Shown: positions 34,253 to 43,629, counted from the first letter of the stretch. The stretch: 64,000 nt of DNA from Flavobacteriales bacterium (GCA_016713875.1 JADJOI010000003.1:3410001-3474000), one strand, 5' to 3'. Notes: generated from the letters alone by a model not told the origin. A program made the numbers and translations.

Positions 34253-34429
34253 ATGACGAAGAAGGACAAGATAGCCTTCATCAAGAGCAGCAAGCGCAAA
34301 TCGCACGTGTACAACGATCTGCAGCGCTACTCGGACCAGCAGCTCAACGACCTCATCCGTGAGATCGTGCAGGGCCTGGTGCGGGAGAGCGAGATCATCG
34401 CCAACGCCTACATCAACGGCTATCGGTGA
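34253..34429 (+). CDS. 58-residue protein of unknown function
   Basis: The ATG at 34253 gives MTKKDKIAFIKSSKRKSHVYNDLQRYSDQQL, then a helix ending ESEIIANAYINGYR. The protein has a lysine-rich N-terminus and an amphipathic C-terminal helix and no signal peptide. It lies between two terminators, so it is probably its own transcription unit. No family is recognised. Confidence 0.55.
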   Translation: MTKKDKIAFIKSSKRKSHVYNDLQRYSDQQLNDLIREIVQGLVRESEIIANAYINGYR

Positions 34430-34485
34430 ACACGAGCAAGGAGCGCGCGCCGGCTTGAGCGAAGGCTGGAAGCGACAGGTAACCG

Positions 34486-34507
34486 GGCCCGGACGAACGT
34501 CCGGGCC
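34486..34507. terminator. Bidirectional terminator hairpin
   Basis: GGCCCGGAC (34486-34494) and GTCCGGGCC (34499-34507) form a tight hairpin with a GAAC loop between convergent genes ending at 34429 and 34511. Confidence 0.75.
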
Positions 34508-34510
34508 TTG

Positions 34511-35191
34511 TTACTTCCGGGGGTCCTTGCCGCCACCGATGCTCAGTCCGAATCCATAGATGAAGCCGGCGGCCCGGAGGGAGCTTAGGTACACTTCGTC
34601 GAACAGGGCCGTTGCGCCGCCGACCTGGTAGCCCAGCATGAAGTGGACGTCCGCGTAAGCTCCGCGCAGGTCGCCGCGGAAACCGGCGCGCAGGCCGATG
34701 GGCATCAACAACCGCGACGTCTCCAGCGAAGGGGCCACGGCCTTGCCATCGGACCAGTCCCCACTGCCCTTCACCAAGGTGCGCCGTGCATACCGGATGC
34801 CCAGGAAGGGGCCCAGGTAGGGTGAGGCCTCCCGGTTGCCCAGGAAGAAATACGAGCTGTGGAGGATCGCGCTGGCTGCGAACGCCTTATCACCATACGA
34901 GAAGGACTGTGAGCCATAACGAATGTTGTTCGTGACCCCGTCCGATCCGCTGATGTCGCTCCGCAGGGTCAGGTCGAGTCCGATGGCGGAGTATGGGGAT
35001 ACATCCACCGACAGCCCGAGGCCATACCCGACGGCGATCCGCTGGATCTGGTCGGTGGGGCTGCGGAACCCATCGGTCGACTTGTCGGCGAACACCCGTT
35101 CGAAGCGGGGCAGGATCGCATGGACGCCCCATTGGGCTTGCGTGCTGCAAACGAGCAACAAGGCGGGAAGGAGGATCAGACGCGGGATCAT
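34511..35191 (-). CDS. Outer-membrane beta-barrel protein
   Basis: The protein has 226 residues with a signal peptide (RLILLPALLLVCSTQAQ). The mature part alternates hydrophobic and polar residues in short strands ending in aromatic positions (VGYGLGLSVDVSPYSAIGLDLTL, YLGPFLGIRYARR, GLRAGFRGDLRGAYADVHFMLGYQVGG), as in small eight- to ten-strand barrels of Bacteroidota. The ATG overlaps the stop of the upstream serine protease gene (ATGA), so the two are translationally coupled. The function is unknown; a link with the protease is likely. Confidence 0.75.
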   Translation of the reverse strand: MIPRLILLPALLLVCSTQAQWGVHAILPRFERVFADKSTDGFRSPTDQIQRIAVGYGLGLSVDVSPYSAIGLDLTLRSDISGSDGVTNNIRYGSQSFSYGDKAFAASAILHSSYFFLGNREASPYLGPFLGIRYARRTLVKGSGDWSDGKAVAPSLETSRLLMPIGLRAGFRGDLRGAYADVHFMLGYQVGGATALFDEVYLSSLRAAGFIYGFGLSIGGGKDPRK

Positions 35192-36699
35192 GGCACCATG
35201 CGGATGTTGAGCATGTCCAGTGCGGTGCGGATGCCGAAGCCCAGGCCCTCCAGCCCGCGCCCGGTGATCTTGGCGCTGGCCACGCCCACCACATGGCCGT
35301 TCGTGTCCACCAAGGGTCCGCCACTGTTCCCCGGGTTGATGCTCACGTCGGTCTGCAGCAGTTCGCGGCCCTCGATGGTGCGCTTGCCGCTGAGGATGCC
35401 CCGGCTGACGCTCTGTCCCAGTTCGGTATCCAGCGGGGTGCCGATGGCGAAGAGCTCCTCGCCCACCAGCAGGCCGCCGTCGTCACCGATCGTTAGCGCG
35501 GGCACATCGGTCACTTCGGCCTTGAGCAGCGCGAGGTCCTGATCCACGTTCATCTTCACCACGGTGGCCTGCAGGGTGAAGCCTTGCGCGAAGCGGACCT
35601 TCACCTCCGTGACGTTCTCCACCACATGCTGGTTGGTGAGGAGGTGGCCGGTATTGCTGATCAGGAATCCGCTGCCGTGGCCTTTGCCGGTCTCCACCGT
35701 CACCACGGCGTTCACCAGGGCGCTGAGCATGTCCCGCCGCCCCTCGAAGGCGATCGCCTTGGGCCGTGGCACCTCCAGCAGCGCCCCGCGTGCCAGCGTC
35801 ATCCCGGTGCGGCGCACCGAATCGATCCGGTCATGCAACCCGGGGACCTCCAGCAGGCTGCGCGCGTTGGCCTGTAGCGCCTCTTCGAGCAGGTCGCTGC
35901 CGCGGCTCCGATGGAGATGGTGCTGCTCCGTCACCGGATGGGTGAAAAGCAGGCTGTCCGTGTCGAGCCCACTATAGAAGCACCAGTCCACCGAAAGGGT
36001 CAGGGTGCCGCTATACTGATCGCGTCGCTCTTTCAGGTCCGCGTTCACGGCCGTGATGCGGGGGCGTACGTGCACCTTGGCCTTGGTCACTGCTTCCTTT
36101 CCAGCTGTGGTGTTCAGCCGCGCGGTGGGCATCTTCAACCAACTGGAACGGACGCCCTGCTGAAGGGGCACCAAGAGCTGCTCCGTGCGGCCCAGTTCCC
36201 GGGCCACCGGTGCCTCATCGCCGCGGATCGGTGTGCCGTTCACCCGGCCCAGTTCAGCGGTCCCCACCTTGTTCTCCACGCCGGTGAGCGGAACAGTGAG
36301 CGGTTCCAGCTCTTTGTTCAGCGGCCTTTTCAGGACGATGGTCCGCCCCTCCTCGTCATAGCTCCACAGGTACGGGCTCTTCCGGTCCACCAGCAGCGGG
36401 AGGTTGAAGAGCATCGCATCCGCGAACAAGGCCCCCTTGTTGGGCCTGGCTTCCACCGGAAAGGACGCATCCTCGTATCCATCGAGCCGGAGAACGATGT
36501 CCGTTCGCGCGGAGGTCCCTCCTCGATGGGTATGCGTGTACGGAGTGCGCCCCACCACGGCACTGTCCACCAGCACCTCTGCACCCTCGGGGATGGAACG
36601 AACGGTGAACGTGTTCCCGGTCCCGTTGCGCAGCAATCCGGCGCAGCCATGACCCAGCATGGCGAGCAGCAGGATCTGCGCGGTCATCCAACGGTTCAT
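35188..36699 (-). CDS. PEGA-domain trypsin-like serine protease (DegP type, no PDZ)
   Basis: The protein has 503 residues. An N-terminal hydrophobic segment ends GHGCAG, a weak lipobox. A PEGA-like domain follows (FTVRSIPEGAEVLVDSAVVGRTPYTHT, about 30-85). The middle part is unassigned. From about 330 there is a chymotrypsin-fold protease: GSGFLISNTGHLLTNQHVV (His), NVDQDLALLKA (Asp) and NPGNSGGPLVDTNG (Ser). No PDZ domain follows. It probably acts in the cell envelope. Its stop overlaps the start of an outer-membrane barrel gene, which may be substrate or partner. Confidence 0.85.
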   Translation of the reverse strand: MNRWMTAQILLLAMLGHGCAGLLRNGTGNTFTVRSIPEGAEVLVDSAVVGRTPYTHTHRGGTSARTDIVLRLDGYEDASFPVEARPNKGALFADAMLFNLPLLVDRKSPYLWSYDEEGRTIVLKRPLNKELEPLTVPLTGVENKVGTAELGRVNGTPIRGDEAPVARELGRTEQLLVPLQQGVRSSWLKMPTARLNTTAGKEAVTKAKVHVRPRITAVNADLKERRDQYSGTLTLSVDWCFYSGLDTDSLLFTHPVTEQHHLHRSRGSDLLEEALQANARSLLEVPGLHDRIDSVRRTGMTLARGALLEVPRPKAIAFEGRRDMLSALVNAVVTVETGKGHGSGFLISNTGHLLTNQHVVENVTEVKVRFAQGFTLQATVVKMNVDQDLALLKAEVTDVPALTIGDDGGLLVGEELFAIGTPLDTELGQSVSRGILSGKRTIEGRELLQTDVSINPGNSGGPLVDTNGHVVGVASAKITGRGLEGLGFGIRTALDMLNIRMVP

Positions 36700-36703
36700 G
36701 GCG

Positions 36704-36711
36704 CCAAGGTA
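36704..36711 (-). promoter_or_regulatory. -7 box TACCTTGG of the protease-barrel pair
   Basis: On the minus strand TACCTTGG ends four bases before the ATG at 36699. Confidence 0.45.
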
Positions 36712-36800
36712 TCCGATGGATCGTGACCCAGCAGTGCGGAACGCACCTCAGCCTTCCCAGCATGCGGACCATCGGTGCTGTGACGAACGGGGCGGACCGG

Positions 36801-36808
36801 TACTTTCA
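36801..36808 (+). promoter_or_regulatory. -7 box TACTTTCA of the Omp28-like gene
   Basis: TACTTTCA lies 20 bases before the ATG at 36829, in the gap between the divergent protease gene and the Omp28-like gene. Confidence 0.45.
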
Positions 36809-36828
36809 CCGGGACCAAACCCCCGGAC

Positions 36829-38880
36829 ATGAGAGCACTGTACACCTTGCTGGCGGCCGCCCCCTTGTCGGCCCTCGGCCAATCGCTTGTTTCCACCCAG
36901 CCGGAGCTGCGCACGGCCCTGCTGGAGGATTTTACCGGCATTCACTGCCAGTACTGCCCTGAGGGCCATACCGTGGCGGCGGCCATCGAGGCTTCCGCGC
37001 CGGACCGCGTGGTGATCGTGGGCGTACATGCCGGCCCGTACGCCACACCCGGTACCGGCGAGCCGGATTTCCGCACGCAGGCGGGCACCGACATCGATGC
37101 CCATTTCACCATCGCCGGCTATCCGGCGGGCGTGATCAACCGCCACCTGTTCAACGGCGCCGATGACCTGGGTCGTGGCCAGTGGGAAGGTGCCGTGAAC
37201 GAGATCCTGGGCCTGAGCTCCCCGGTGAACCTCGGTGTGGAAAGCAGCTTCGACATCGGCACGCGGGACCTGACGGTGAACGTGGTGGCCTACTACACGG
37301 ACAACAGCCCTTCGGGCAACGACTTCATCAGCGTGCTGCTGAAGGAGAGCGACATCATCGGCCCGCAGACCAGCACCGGAGGCAACATCCCCAGCTACAA
37401 CCACGAGCATGTGCTGCGCGCCTACATCACGCCCACCTGGGGTGATGAGGTGACCACCACCACGGCCGGCACCACGGTCACGCGGTCGTACACCTACAAC
37501 GTCCCGGTGGACTTCGACATCGCCCATTGCGAGGTGGTGGCGTTCATCAGCGAGGACCAGAGCGAGGTGTACCAGGTGCGTGAGGTGATGGCCGATGGCG
37601 GCACCACCCTGCTGATCGGCGGCCTTGACGGCCCGGCCACACCCTATGCCGCAGGGACCAGCGGTTCGTCCACCGCCTTCGGGGCCACGTTCACCAACTC
37701 CCTTGGCGCGGATGGAGCGTTCACGGTCACCCTGGCGAGCACCGATGCCCCGGCCGACTGGACCTCCGGTTTCACCGTGCTGGGCAACAGCTACACGGGC
37801 ACGGCCACGGTGACCTTCACCAACGGCAGCCCCGCGCCCATCGACATCACCGTCCAACCTGGCGCCAGCGCTGGGGTGGCCACCTACACCCTCACGGTGG
37901 CCTCGGTGGATGAGCCGAACGCGCCGGTGCTCACCGAACTGGTCCACGTCATCAGCGGGGTCAGCGACCTGGTGATCACCAATCCGCAGGCCGAGCCGCA
38001 CGACCCCCTCTACATGGCCGGACTGGCCGCGGCCAACCAGGCCGGACGGGCAAAGACCAGCCGCGCCCTGTTCGGGGGCTTCGCCGATGCCGCCGCGCTC
38101 ACCGGGGTGAACAACATCTACTACAATGTCAGCTGGACCTTCCCGAGCCTCACCGACGCCGTGGTGGCCCAGTTGGAGTCGTTCCTCGACGCGGGCGGCA
38201 ACCTGATGATCGCCGGTCAGGACATCGGCTGGGACCAGAGCGGCGACCCCAATGCTTACGGCACCGCGCAGACCCAGGCCTTCTACACCACCTATATGTA
38301 CGCCGACTTCGTAGCGGACGGCACCACGGCCAACAGCTCGGTGAACTTCGAGGATGCCGACGCGGTGTTCGGCGGTGTGCCCAACTCGAACATCAACAAC
38401 GTGTTCCAAGGGAACAGCTATCCGGAGGAGATCACCCCGATCGCACCGGCCGTGCCCATCCTGCGCTACAACAACCCCAGCAAGATCGGCGGCCTGCGTG
38501 TGCAAACGGCCACCTACAAGCTGGTCTATTTCGGTGTGGGTCCCGAGCAGATGACCACCGCGAGCGTGGGCGAACAGATGGTGAAGCTGAGCCACGACTG
38601 GTTCTATGGTCTGGTGAGCGTGGACGAGCTGGATGCCGCGTTCGGCGGATCGCTCTGGCCCGTGCCGGCGGATGGTGAGCTGAACGTGTCGCTGGAGCGT
38701 CCCATCAACGCCTGGCAGGTGATCGATGCCGCCGGTCGCGCCGTGCTGCAGCCGCGCGCCGTTACGGCCACGGACCGCCTTGTGGTGAACGTGGCCGGTC
38801 TGGCCAACGGCACTTACACCTTGGTGGTGACCGCGGCCGATGGTCGGCGCGCGGCGCGCAGTTTCTCCGTGGCGCACTGA
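36829..38880 (+). CDS. Omp28-related secreted protein with thioredoxin-like motif and T9SS tail
   Basis: The protein has 683 residues and a signal peptide (LYTLLAAAPLSALGQ). Residues 30-230 match the Omp28-related domain: LLEDFTGIHCQYCPEGH has a CxxC pair (Cys40, Cys43) in a thioredoxin-like fold, and FTIAGYPAGVINRHLF is a second conserved block. The middle contains a beta-sandwich (SSTAFGATFTNSLGADGAFTV onward) and a third domain. The C-terminus is a T9SS sorting domain (GSLWPVPADGELNV to ARSFSVAH). Omp28-type proteins are outer-surface lipoproteins or secreted adhesins of unclear redox role. Confidence 0.82.
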   Translation: MRALYTLLAAAPLSALGQSLVSTQPELRTALLEDFTGIHCQYCPEGHTVAAAIEASAPDRVVIVGVHAGPYATPGTGEPDFRTQAGTDIDAHFTIAGYPAGVINRHLFNGADDLGRGQWEGAVNEILGLSSPVNLGVESSFDIGTRDLTVNVVAYYTDNSPSGNDFISVLLKESDIIGPQTSTGGNIPSYNHEHVLRAYITPTWGDEVTTTTAGTTVTRSYTYNVPVDFDIAHCEVVAFISEDQSEVYQVREVMADGGTTLLIGGLDGPATPYAAGTSGSSTAFGATFTNSLGADGAFTVTLASTDAPADWTSGFTVLGNSYTGTATVTFTNGSPAPIDITVQPGASAGVATYTLTVASVDEPNAPVLTELVHVISGVSDLVITNPQAEPHDPLYMAGLAAANQAGRAKTSRALFGGFADAAALTGVNNIYYNVSWTFPSLTDAVVAQLESFLDAGGNLMIAGQDIGWDQSGDPNAYGTAQTQAFYTTYMYADFVADGTTANSSVNFEDADAVFGGVPNSNINNVFQGNSYPEEITPIAPAVPILRYNNPSKIGGLRVQTATYKLVYFGVGPEQMTTASVGEQMVKLSHDWFYGLVSVDELDAAFGGSLWPVPADGELNVSLERPINAWQVIDAAGRAVLQPRAVTATDRLVVNVAGLANGTYTLVVTAADGRRAARSFSVAH

Positions 38881-38896
38881 CGCGGTCGCCCGCATG

Positions 38897-38934
38897 CGGA
38901 CAGGGCCGGTGGCGAACGTCACCGGCCCTGTCCG
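38897..38934 (+). terminator. Terminator hairpin after the Omp28-like gene
   Basis: CGGACAGGGCCGGTG (38897-38911) and its exact inverse (38920-38934) form a 15-bp stem just after the stop at 38880 and before recJ. Confidence 0.75.
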
Positions 38935-38962
38935 TTCCAGGCCCTTCCTGAACGCGGATCAT

Positions 38963-38970
38963 TAGCTTTA
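38963..38970 (+). promoter_or_regulatory. -7 box TAGCTTTA of recJ
   Basis: TAGCTTTA ends four bases before the recJ ATG at 38975. Confidence 0.45.
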
Positions 38971-38974
38971 GGCC

Positions 38975-40744
38975 ATGAGCCGACCCGCGAACATCCGTTG
39001 GCGCTTGAAGCCCGACCCGGACCCGGCGGCCGTGGCCGCATTGACCAACGACCGCTGTCCCGCGCCGCTGGCCCGGGTGCTCGCCCAGCGCGGCATCAGC
39101 CGCCCTGACGAGGCCGCCGCGTTCTTCCGTCCCGACCGGCGCGGGCTGCACGACCCCTTCCTGATGGCCGACATGCAGCGGGCCGTGGAACGCATCGAAC
39201 AGGCGCTGGGTGATGGGGAGCGCATCATGGTCTATGGCGACTACGATGTGGACGGCACCACGGCCGTGGCTCTGGTCACCAGCTTCCTCCATCGCTTCAC
39301 GGGCCACCTCTCCTTCTACATCCCGGACCGCTACGCCGAAGGGTATGGCATCTCCACCCTGGGCATCGATCACGCTGCGCGCGAAGGCGTGGGGCTGATC
39401 ATCGCCCTGGACTGTGGCATCAAGTCGGTGGACAAGGTGGCCTACGCCGCGGAGAAAGGCATCGACATGATCATCTGCGACCACCACCGGCCGGGCGGGG
39501 TGCTCCCAGCGGCTGTGGCGGTGCTGGACCCCAAGCGGGACGATTGTCCGTACCCCTACAAGGAGCTCAGCGGCTGCGGCATCGGCTTCAAGCTCATGCA
39601 GGGTCTGGCCTCCCGCAACGGCATCCCCTTCAGCGAGCTGGAGGCCCTGCTCGACCTGGTGGCCGTGAGCACGGCATGCGACATCGTGCCGGTGACCGGA
39701 GAGAACCGGGTGCTGTGCGCCGCAGGGTTGGAGCGACTGAACAAGGATCCCCGGCCGGGCATCAAGGCCATGCTGGAGATGGCCAACGTGAAGCGGACCC
39801 TCACGGTCACCGACCTGGTCTTCGTGCTGGGCCCGCGCATCAACGCGGCGGGCCGCATCGAACATGGGCGGCAGGCCGTGGAGCTGCTGCTGGCCCACGA
39901 TGCCGCGCAGGCCGAACAGATGAGCGCCCGCATCGACAAGAACAACGTGGAGCGCCAGGGCCTCGACAAGGAGACCACCCGCCAGGCGTTGGAGCGCATC
40001 GCCACCGATGAGTTCCTGCAGGCCTCGTGGAGCACGGTGGTGTTCGACCCGGGATGGCACAAGGGCGTCATCGGCATCGTGGCCTCGCGCCTCATCGAGG
40101 TGCACTACCGACCCACCATCGTGCTCACCGAGAGCAACGGCAAAGTGGCCGGCTCGGCGCGCAGCGTGAAGGGATTCGATGTGTACGAGGCCATCAGCGC
40201 CTGCAGCGACCTGCTGGAGCAGTTCGGCGGCCACACCTACGCGGCGGGGCTGACGCTCGACCCGAAGAACCTGGAGCCCTTCAGGATGCGTTTCGAGGAA
40301 GTGGTGCGCGCCACGCTGCGCGAGGAGCAGCGCACGCCCGAGGAGGAGGTCGATGCCGAGATCACCCTGCTGGCCATCAACGACCGCTTCGTGCGGGTGC
40401 TCCACCACATGGCGCCCTACGGTCCGGGCAACATGCGACCGGTCTTCCTCACCCGTGGGGTGGTGGACAAGGGGCGGGCGCGGATCGTGGGCGAGAACCA
40501 CCTGAAGATGAACCTGGCCGACCCCAAGGACCCGCGCCGGGAGCTCGATGCCATCGCCTTCCGTCAGGCCCACCACCTGGACCTGGTGCGATCGGGCGCG
40601 CCCTTCAGCATCATCTATACCCTGGAGGAGAACACGTGGAACGGCCGCACCACGGTGCAGCTCAACATCAAGGACATCAAGCCCGGAACAGCAGACCTGC
40701 TGGTGAACGAGCCGCTGGCCAGCGCCGTGGGCGAACCGGCCTGA
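38975..40744 (+). CDS. recJ: Single-stranded-DNA-specific exonuclease RecJ
   Basis: The protein has 589 residues, the normal length. The DHH-family motifs are in order: VYGDYDVDGTTAV, LIIALDCGIKS, IICDHHRPG, and a downstream LGPRINAAGRI. The DHHA1 domain has VASRLIEVHYRPTIVL and GSARSVKGFD, with GGHTYAAGLTL. The C-terminal OB-like domain includes PYGPGNMRPVFL. RecJ degrades 5' single-stranded ends in recombination and mismatch repair. It is probably a single gene, with a T9SS gene 36 bases downstream. Confidence 0.95.
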   Translation: MSRPANIRWRLKPDPDPAAVAALTNDRCPAPLARVLAQRGISRPDEAAAFFRPDRRGLHDPFLMADMQRAVERIEQALGDGERIMVYGDYDVDGTTAVALVTSFLHRFTGHLSFYIPDRYAEGYGISTLGIDHAAREGVGLIIALDCGIKSVDKVAYAAEKGIDMIICDHHRPGGVLPAAVAVLDPKRDDCPYPYKELSGCGIGFKLMQGLASRNGIPFSELEALLDLVAVSTACDIVPVTGENRVLCAAGLERLNKDPRPGIKAMLEMANVKRTLTVTDLVFVLGPRINAAGRIEHGRQAVELLLAHDAAQAEQMSARIDKNNVERQGLDKETTRQALERIATDEFLQASWSTVVFDPGWHKGVIGIVASRLIEVHYRPTIVLTESNGKVAGSARSVKGFDVYEAISACSDLLEQFGGHTYAAGLTLDPKNLEPFRMRFEEVVRATLREEQRTPEEEVDAEITLLAINDRFVRVLHHMAPYGPGNMRPVFLTRGVVDKGRARIVGENHLKMNLADPKDPRRELDAIAFRQAHHLDLVRSGAPFSIIYTLEENTWNGRTTVQLNIKDIKPGTADLLVNEPLASAVGEPA

Positions 40745-40779
40745 TCGAACCCTGCCCTCTGCACCCCGTCAAACACGCC

Positions 40780-42351
40780 ATGCGCACCCTGTTCACTGCC
40801 TTCCTGCTGTGCTCGTTCGCTGCTGCGGCACAGACGCCCACGCCCACGTGGAGCGCGGACATCGCCTGCATCGTGTACACCCACTGCGCCCCCTGCCACC
40901 GCGAGGGCGGTGCGGGCCACTTGCCGCTCACGAGCTTCATGGAGGCCTTCCCTTACCGCAACGACATCCACGATGCGACGCAGCTGCGCCTGATGCCGCC
41001 GTGGCCGCCGGACGAGGAGTACCGGAGCCTGGCGCACGAGCGGCTGCTGACCACGGAGGAGGTGGACCTCATCGCGGCCTGGGTGAACGGCGGCGCGCCG
41101 GAGGGCGATCCCAACCTGGCCCCGCCGCCGCCCACGTTCGTGAGCGACTGGGTGATCGCCCAGCCGGACATCACCGCGCGCATGGAGGAGTACGTGGTGC
41201 CGCCCTCCACCAACGACAATTACCGGTGCTTCGTGCTGCCCATCAACAACCCCGTGGACCGCTTCATCACGGGCTTCGAGGTGGTGCCGGGCAACACGGC
41301 CGTGGTGCACCACGTGCTCGTCTTCACCGACGAGACCGGCCAGGCCGCGCAGCTCGATGCCGGCGATCCGGAGCCGGGCTACACGAGCTTCGGCGGCATC
41401 GGCGTCCCCGGCGCCAAGCTGGTGGGCGAGTGGGTGCCCGGGGCCGATCCCTACTTCACGCCTCCGGGCATGGGGCTGCCTCTGCCCGCGAACGCCGACC
41501 TGGTGATCCAGGTGCACTACCCGGCCGGAAGCAGCTTCGCGCTGGACAGCACCCGCGTGAACCTGCAGCTGTCGCCCGGCGGCTTCGTGCGCAAGATGGC
41601 CTTGGACCCCATCCTGGAGCACGGAGCCACCCTGATCGACGGCCCCTTGGTGATCCCGCCCAACGTGGTGAAGACGTTCCACAACCAGTACACCGTGCCC
41701 ATCCCGGCCACGATCACGGCCATCGGCCCGCACGCCCACCTGTTGTGCACACGCATGAGGTCGTACGCCGTGCTGCCGGGCAACGACACCGTGCCACTGA
41801 TCGACATTCCCGAGTGGGATTTCCGCTGGCAGGGGCTCTACGCCTTTCGCAGACCGATCTTCCTGCCCACGGGCACGGTGCTGCATGGCGAGGCCACCTA
41901 CGACAACACCACGAACAACCCCGATAACCCGAACGACCCGCCCCAGTGGGTGACGCTCGGCGAGGCCACCACGGACGAGATGATGTTGTTCTACTTCGGC
42001 TGGACCTACGGGTTCCCGGCCGACACCCTGATCGTGGTGGACACCGCCGCCCACGCCGCGCATCACCTGGACTGCGCACCGAGCACGGTCCTGGGCCTCG
42101 AGGAGGCGGCGGGCATGCCGGCGCTCACCGCCTACCCGGTCCCCGCCGAGGACGTGGTGCACCTCACCGGGCTGGCCGCACCGGGTGTGCTGGAGCTGCT
42201 GGACGCCGCGGGCCGGATGCACGGGCGCTGGACGGTGGCCGGCGCGTCCCTCACCCTGGAAGCGGACCACCTGCCCGCCGGGGTCTACACCGCGATCCTC
42301 CACGACCGCCAAGGTTCACCGGTGCAACGGGCCCGCGTGCTGAAGCGATGA
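40780..42351 (+). CDS. Secreted cytochrome c / copper type II ascorbate-dependent monooxygenase-like fusion with T9SS tail
   Basis: The protein has 523 residues with a signal peptide (RTLFTAFLLCSFAAAAQ). A haem-binding CAPCH (Cys36-His40) starts a small cytochrome-like domain with LMPPWPPD as a possible axial-methionine region. A domain like peptidylglycine/dopamine monooxygenases follows: TAVVHHVLVFTDE, LVIQVHYPAG and IGPHAHLLCTRM give the histidine pairs expected for two copper sites. The end is a T9SS domain (LTAYPVPAEDVVHLTG to RARVLKR). Such fusions suggest electron delivery to the copper centres at the cell surface. The substrate is unknown. The stop overlaps tadA. Confidence 0.8.
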   Translation: MRTLFTAFLLCSFAAAAQTPTPTWSADIACIVYTHCAPCHREGGAGHLPLTSFMEAFPYRNDIHDATQLRLMPPWPPDEEYRSLAHERLLTTEEVDLIAAWVNGGAPEGDPNLAPPPPTFVSDWVIAQPDITARMEEYVVPPSTNDNYRCFVLPINNPVDRFITGFEVVPGNTAVVHHVLVFTDETGQAAQLDAGDPEPGYTSFGGIGVPGAKLVGEWVPGADPYFTPPGMGLPLPANADLVIQVHYPAGSSFALDSTRVNLQLSPGGFVRKMALDPILEHGATLIDGPLVIPPNVVKTFHNQYTVPIPATITAIGPHAHLLCTRMRSYAVLPGNDTVPLIDIPEWDFRWQGLYAFRRPIFLPTGTVLHGEATYDNTTNNPDNPNDPPQWVTLGEATTDEMMLFYFGWTYGFPADTLIVVDTAAHAAHHLDCAPSTVLGLEEAAGMPALTAYPVPAEDVVHLTGLAAPGVLELLDAAGRMHGRWTVAGASLTLEADHLPAGVYTAILHDRQGSPVQRARVLKR

Positions 42352-42797
42352 TCCAGGTGGGCGGCGATGAGCACTGGATGCGGCAGGCCCTGCGCGAGGC
42401 CGAGCGGGCGTTCAGCCTGGACGAGGTGCCCGTGGGCGCGGTGGTGGTGTGTCAGGACCGCATCATCGCCAAGGCCCACAACCTCACCGAGCGGCTCAAC
42501 GACGTGACGGCCCACGCCGAAATGCAATGCATCACCGCCGCGGCCACGCACCTGGGCGGCAAGTACCTCGCCGATTGCACGCTGTACGTCACCCTGGAGC
42601 CCTGCGTGATGTGCGCCGGGGCGCTGCGCTGGTCGCAGCTGGGGCGGCTGGTCTTCGGTGCGTTCGACGAGAAGGCCGGCTACCGGCGGATCAGCGGCGG
42701 CCTGCTGCATCCCAAGACCCAGGTGACCGGCGGTGTGCTGGAACCCGAGTGCGCCGACCTGATGAAGGCCTTCTTCCGGAAGAAGCGGGCGCTGTGA
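42348..42797 (+). CDS. tadA: tRNA-specific adenosine deaminase
   Basis: The protein has 149 residues. The zinc-deaminase motif HAE (His56, Glu58 in DVTAHAEMQC) and the PCxxC motif in TLEPCVMCAGAL are complete. RLVFGAFDEKAGYR and SGGLLHPKTQVTGGVLEPEC follow as in TadA. It converts the wobble adenosine of tRNA-Arg(ACG) to inosine. The ATG overlaps the stop of the monooxygenase gene (ATGA), an unusual pairing that suggests readthrough rather than shared function. Confidence 0.93.
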   Translation: MIQVGGDEHWMRQALREAERAFSLDEVPVGAVVVCQDRIIAKAHNLTERLNDVTAHAEMQCITAAATHLGGKYLADCTLYVTLEPCVMCAGALRWSQLGRLVFGAFDEKAGYRRISGGLLHPKTQVTGGVLEPECADLMKAFFRKKRAL

Positions 42798-43261
42798 GCG
42801 TGGATTAAGCGTGCCACGCGCAGAGGCGCAGTGGGCGCAGAGCAAGTTCGTTGTCGATGACGTGTTGAAAAAGAACAATGCAGGTACCGATCACCTCCGC
42901 ACCGTCCCTGCGAGGCGCATGCGTGGTGGGTGGTGCGCTGGGCGCTGTGGCGGTCTCCCCGAGGTGGACGAGGTCCATTCGTCGCCATGGGCCGCCTTCG
43001 CTGTAGCTGCGGCGAGCCGAAGAGATCGCTTCGCCGGCAGAGCCCGGCTCGCGAAGACGGTTGTGCATTGGTCACAAGGAAATGGTGACCAGAAGTCTTT
43101 GTTGAGCTTGAGTTCTCGAACCTGAACCGTTTTCGGTTGAAAACCGCAACTTTTCAACAGCGTGAACCAATGCGTCGTATGTGCATTACATTGGGTGCCC
43201 CATGTGTCCCTTGCCTCCATCCAAGATCATGAAGCACCGCATGTTTGGTCGCGTACCGGAG

Positions 43262-43370
43262 GCTTGTGGCTGGCGGCCGATAGCCGGAAGCTGACAGCTG
43301 GAAGCTGGAAGCAGGAGGCAGGAGGCCGGAAGCAGGAAGCAGGCGGCTGGCGGCTGGCGGCTGGAGGCCA
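43262..43370. repeat. Run of AGCTGGAAGC / GGCTGGCGGCTGG short repeats
   Basis: Units such as AGCTGGAAGC, AGCAGGAGGC, GGCCGGAAGC and GGCTGGCGG follow one another for about 105 bases without a matching inverse arm. The composition and degenerate unit style resemble the GGCAGT element at 11083 and the TGAATGG element at 6374. Confidence 0.7.
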
Positions 43371-43629
43371 ACAATCCTGGGACCTACCAAGGGAACCTCA
43401 CCAACCATCGATGAAAGAAGCCCCCGGCGCTTAAGACACCGCGGGCTTTGGTCGCTCATGTCCCACTCAACCCACTGGAATAGGTAAACGAAACAGAGCA
43501 GCGCGAAGATAATGTGCCACCGCCGAGCCACCCAGGCAGCGCCGGGCCGTGCAGTCACGGTCTATCTGCGGAGCCTTGCCGCACCCCGCGACGGACAAGG
43601 ACTTGAACGGAGCGGATCTTGACCGGATC

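Noticed and set aside
42811..43220. Overlapping frames on both strands after tadA
   Set aside because: They contradict each other, lack motifs, and lie in purine-rich repeat sequence.
43262..43370. CRISPR array
   Set aside because: Units are 6-10 bases, degenerate and contiguous, without uniform repeats and spacers, and no cas gene is present.
43154..43558. Minus-strand 134-codon frame with a hydrophobic stretch (WHIIFALLCFVYLF)
   Set aside because: It reads through the GCTGGAAGC repeat and has no promoter box or conserved-looking C-terminus. It is kept only as a remote possibility of a small membrane protein.
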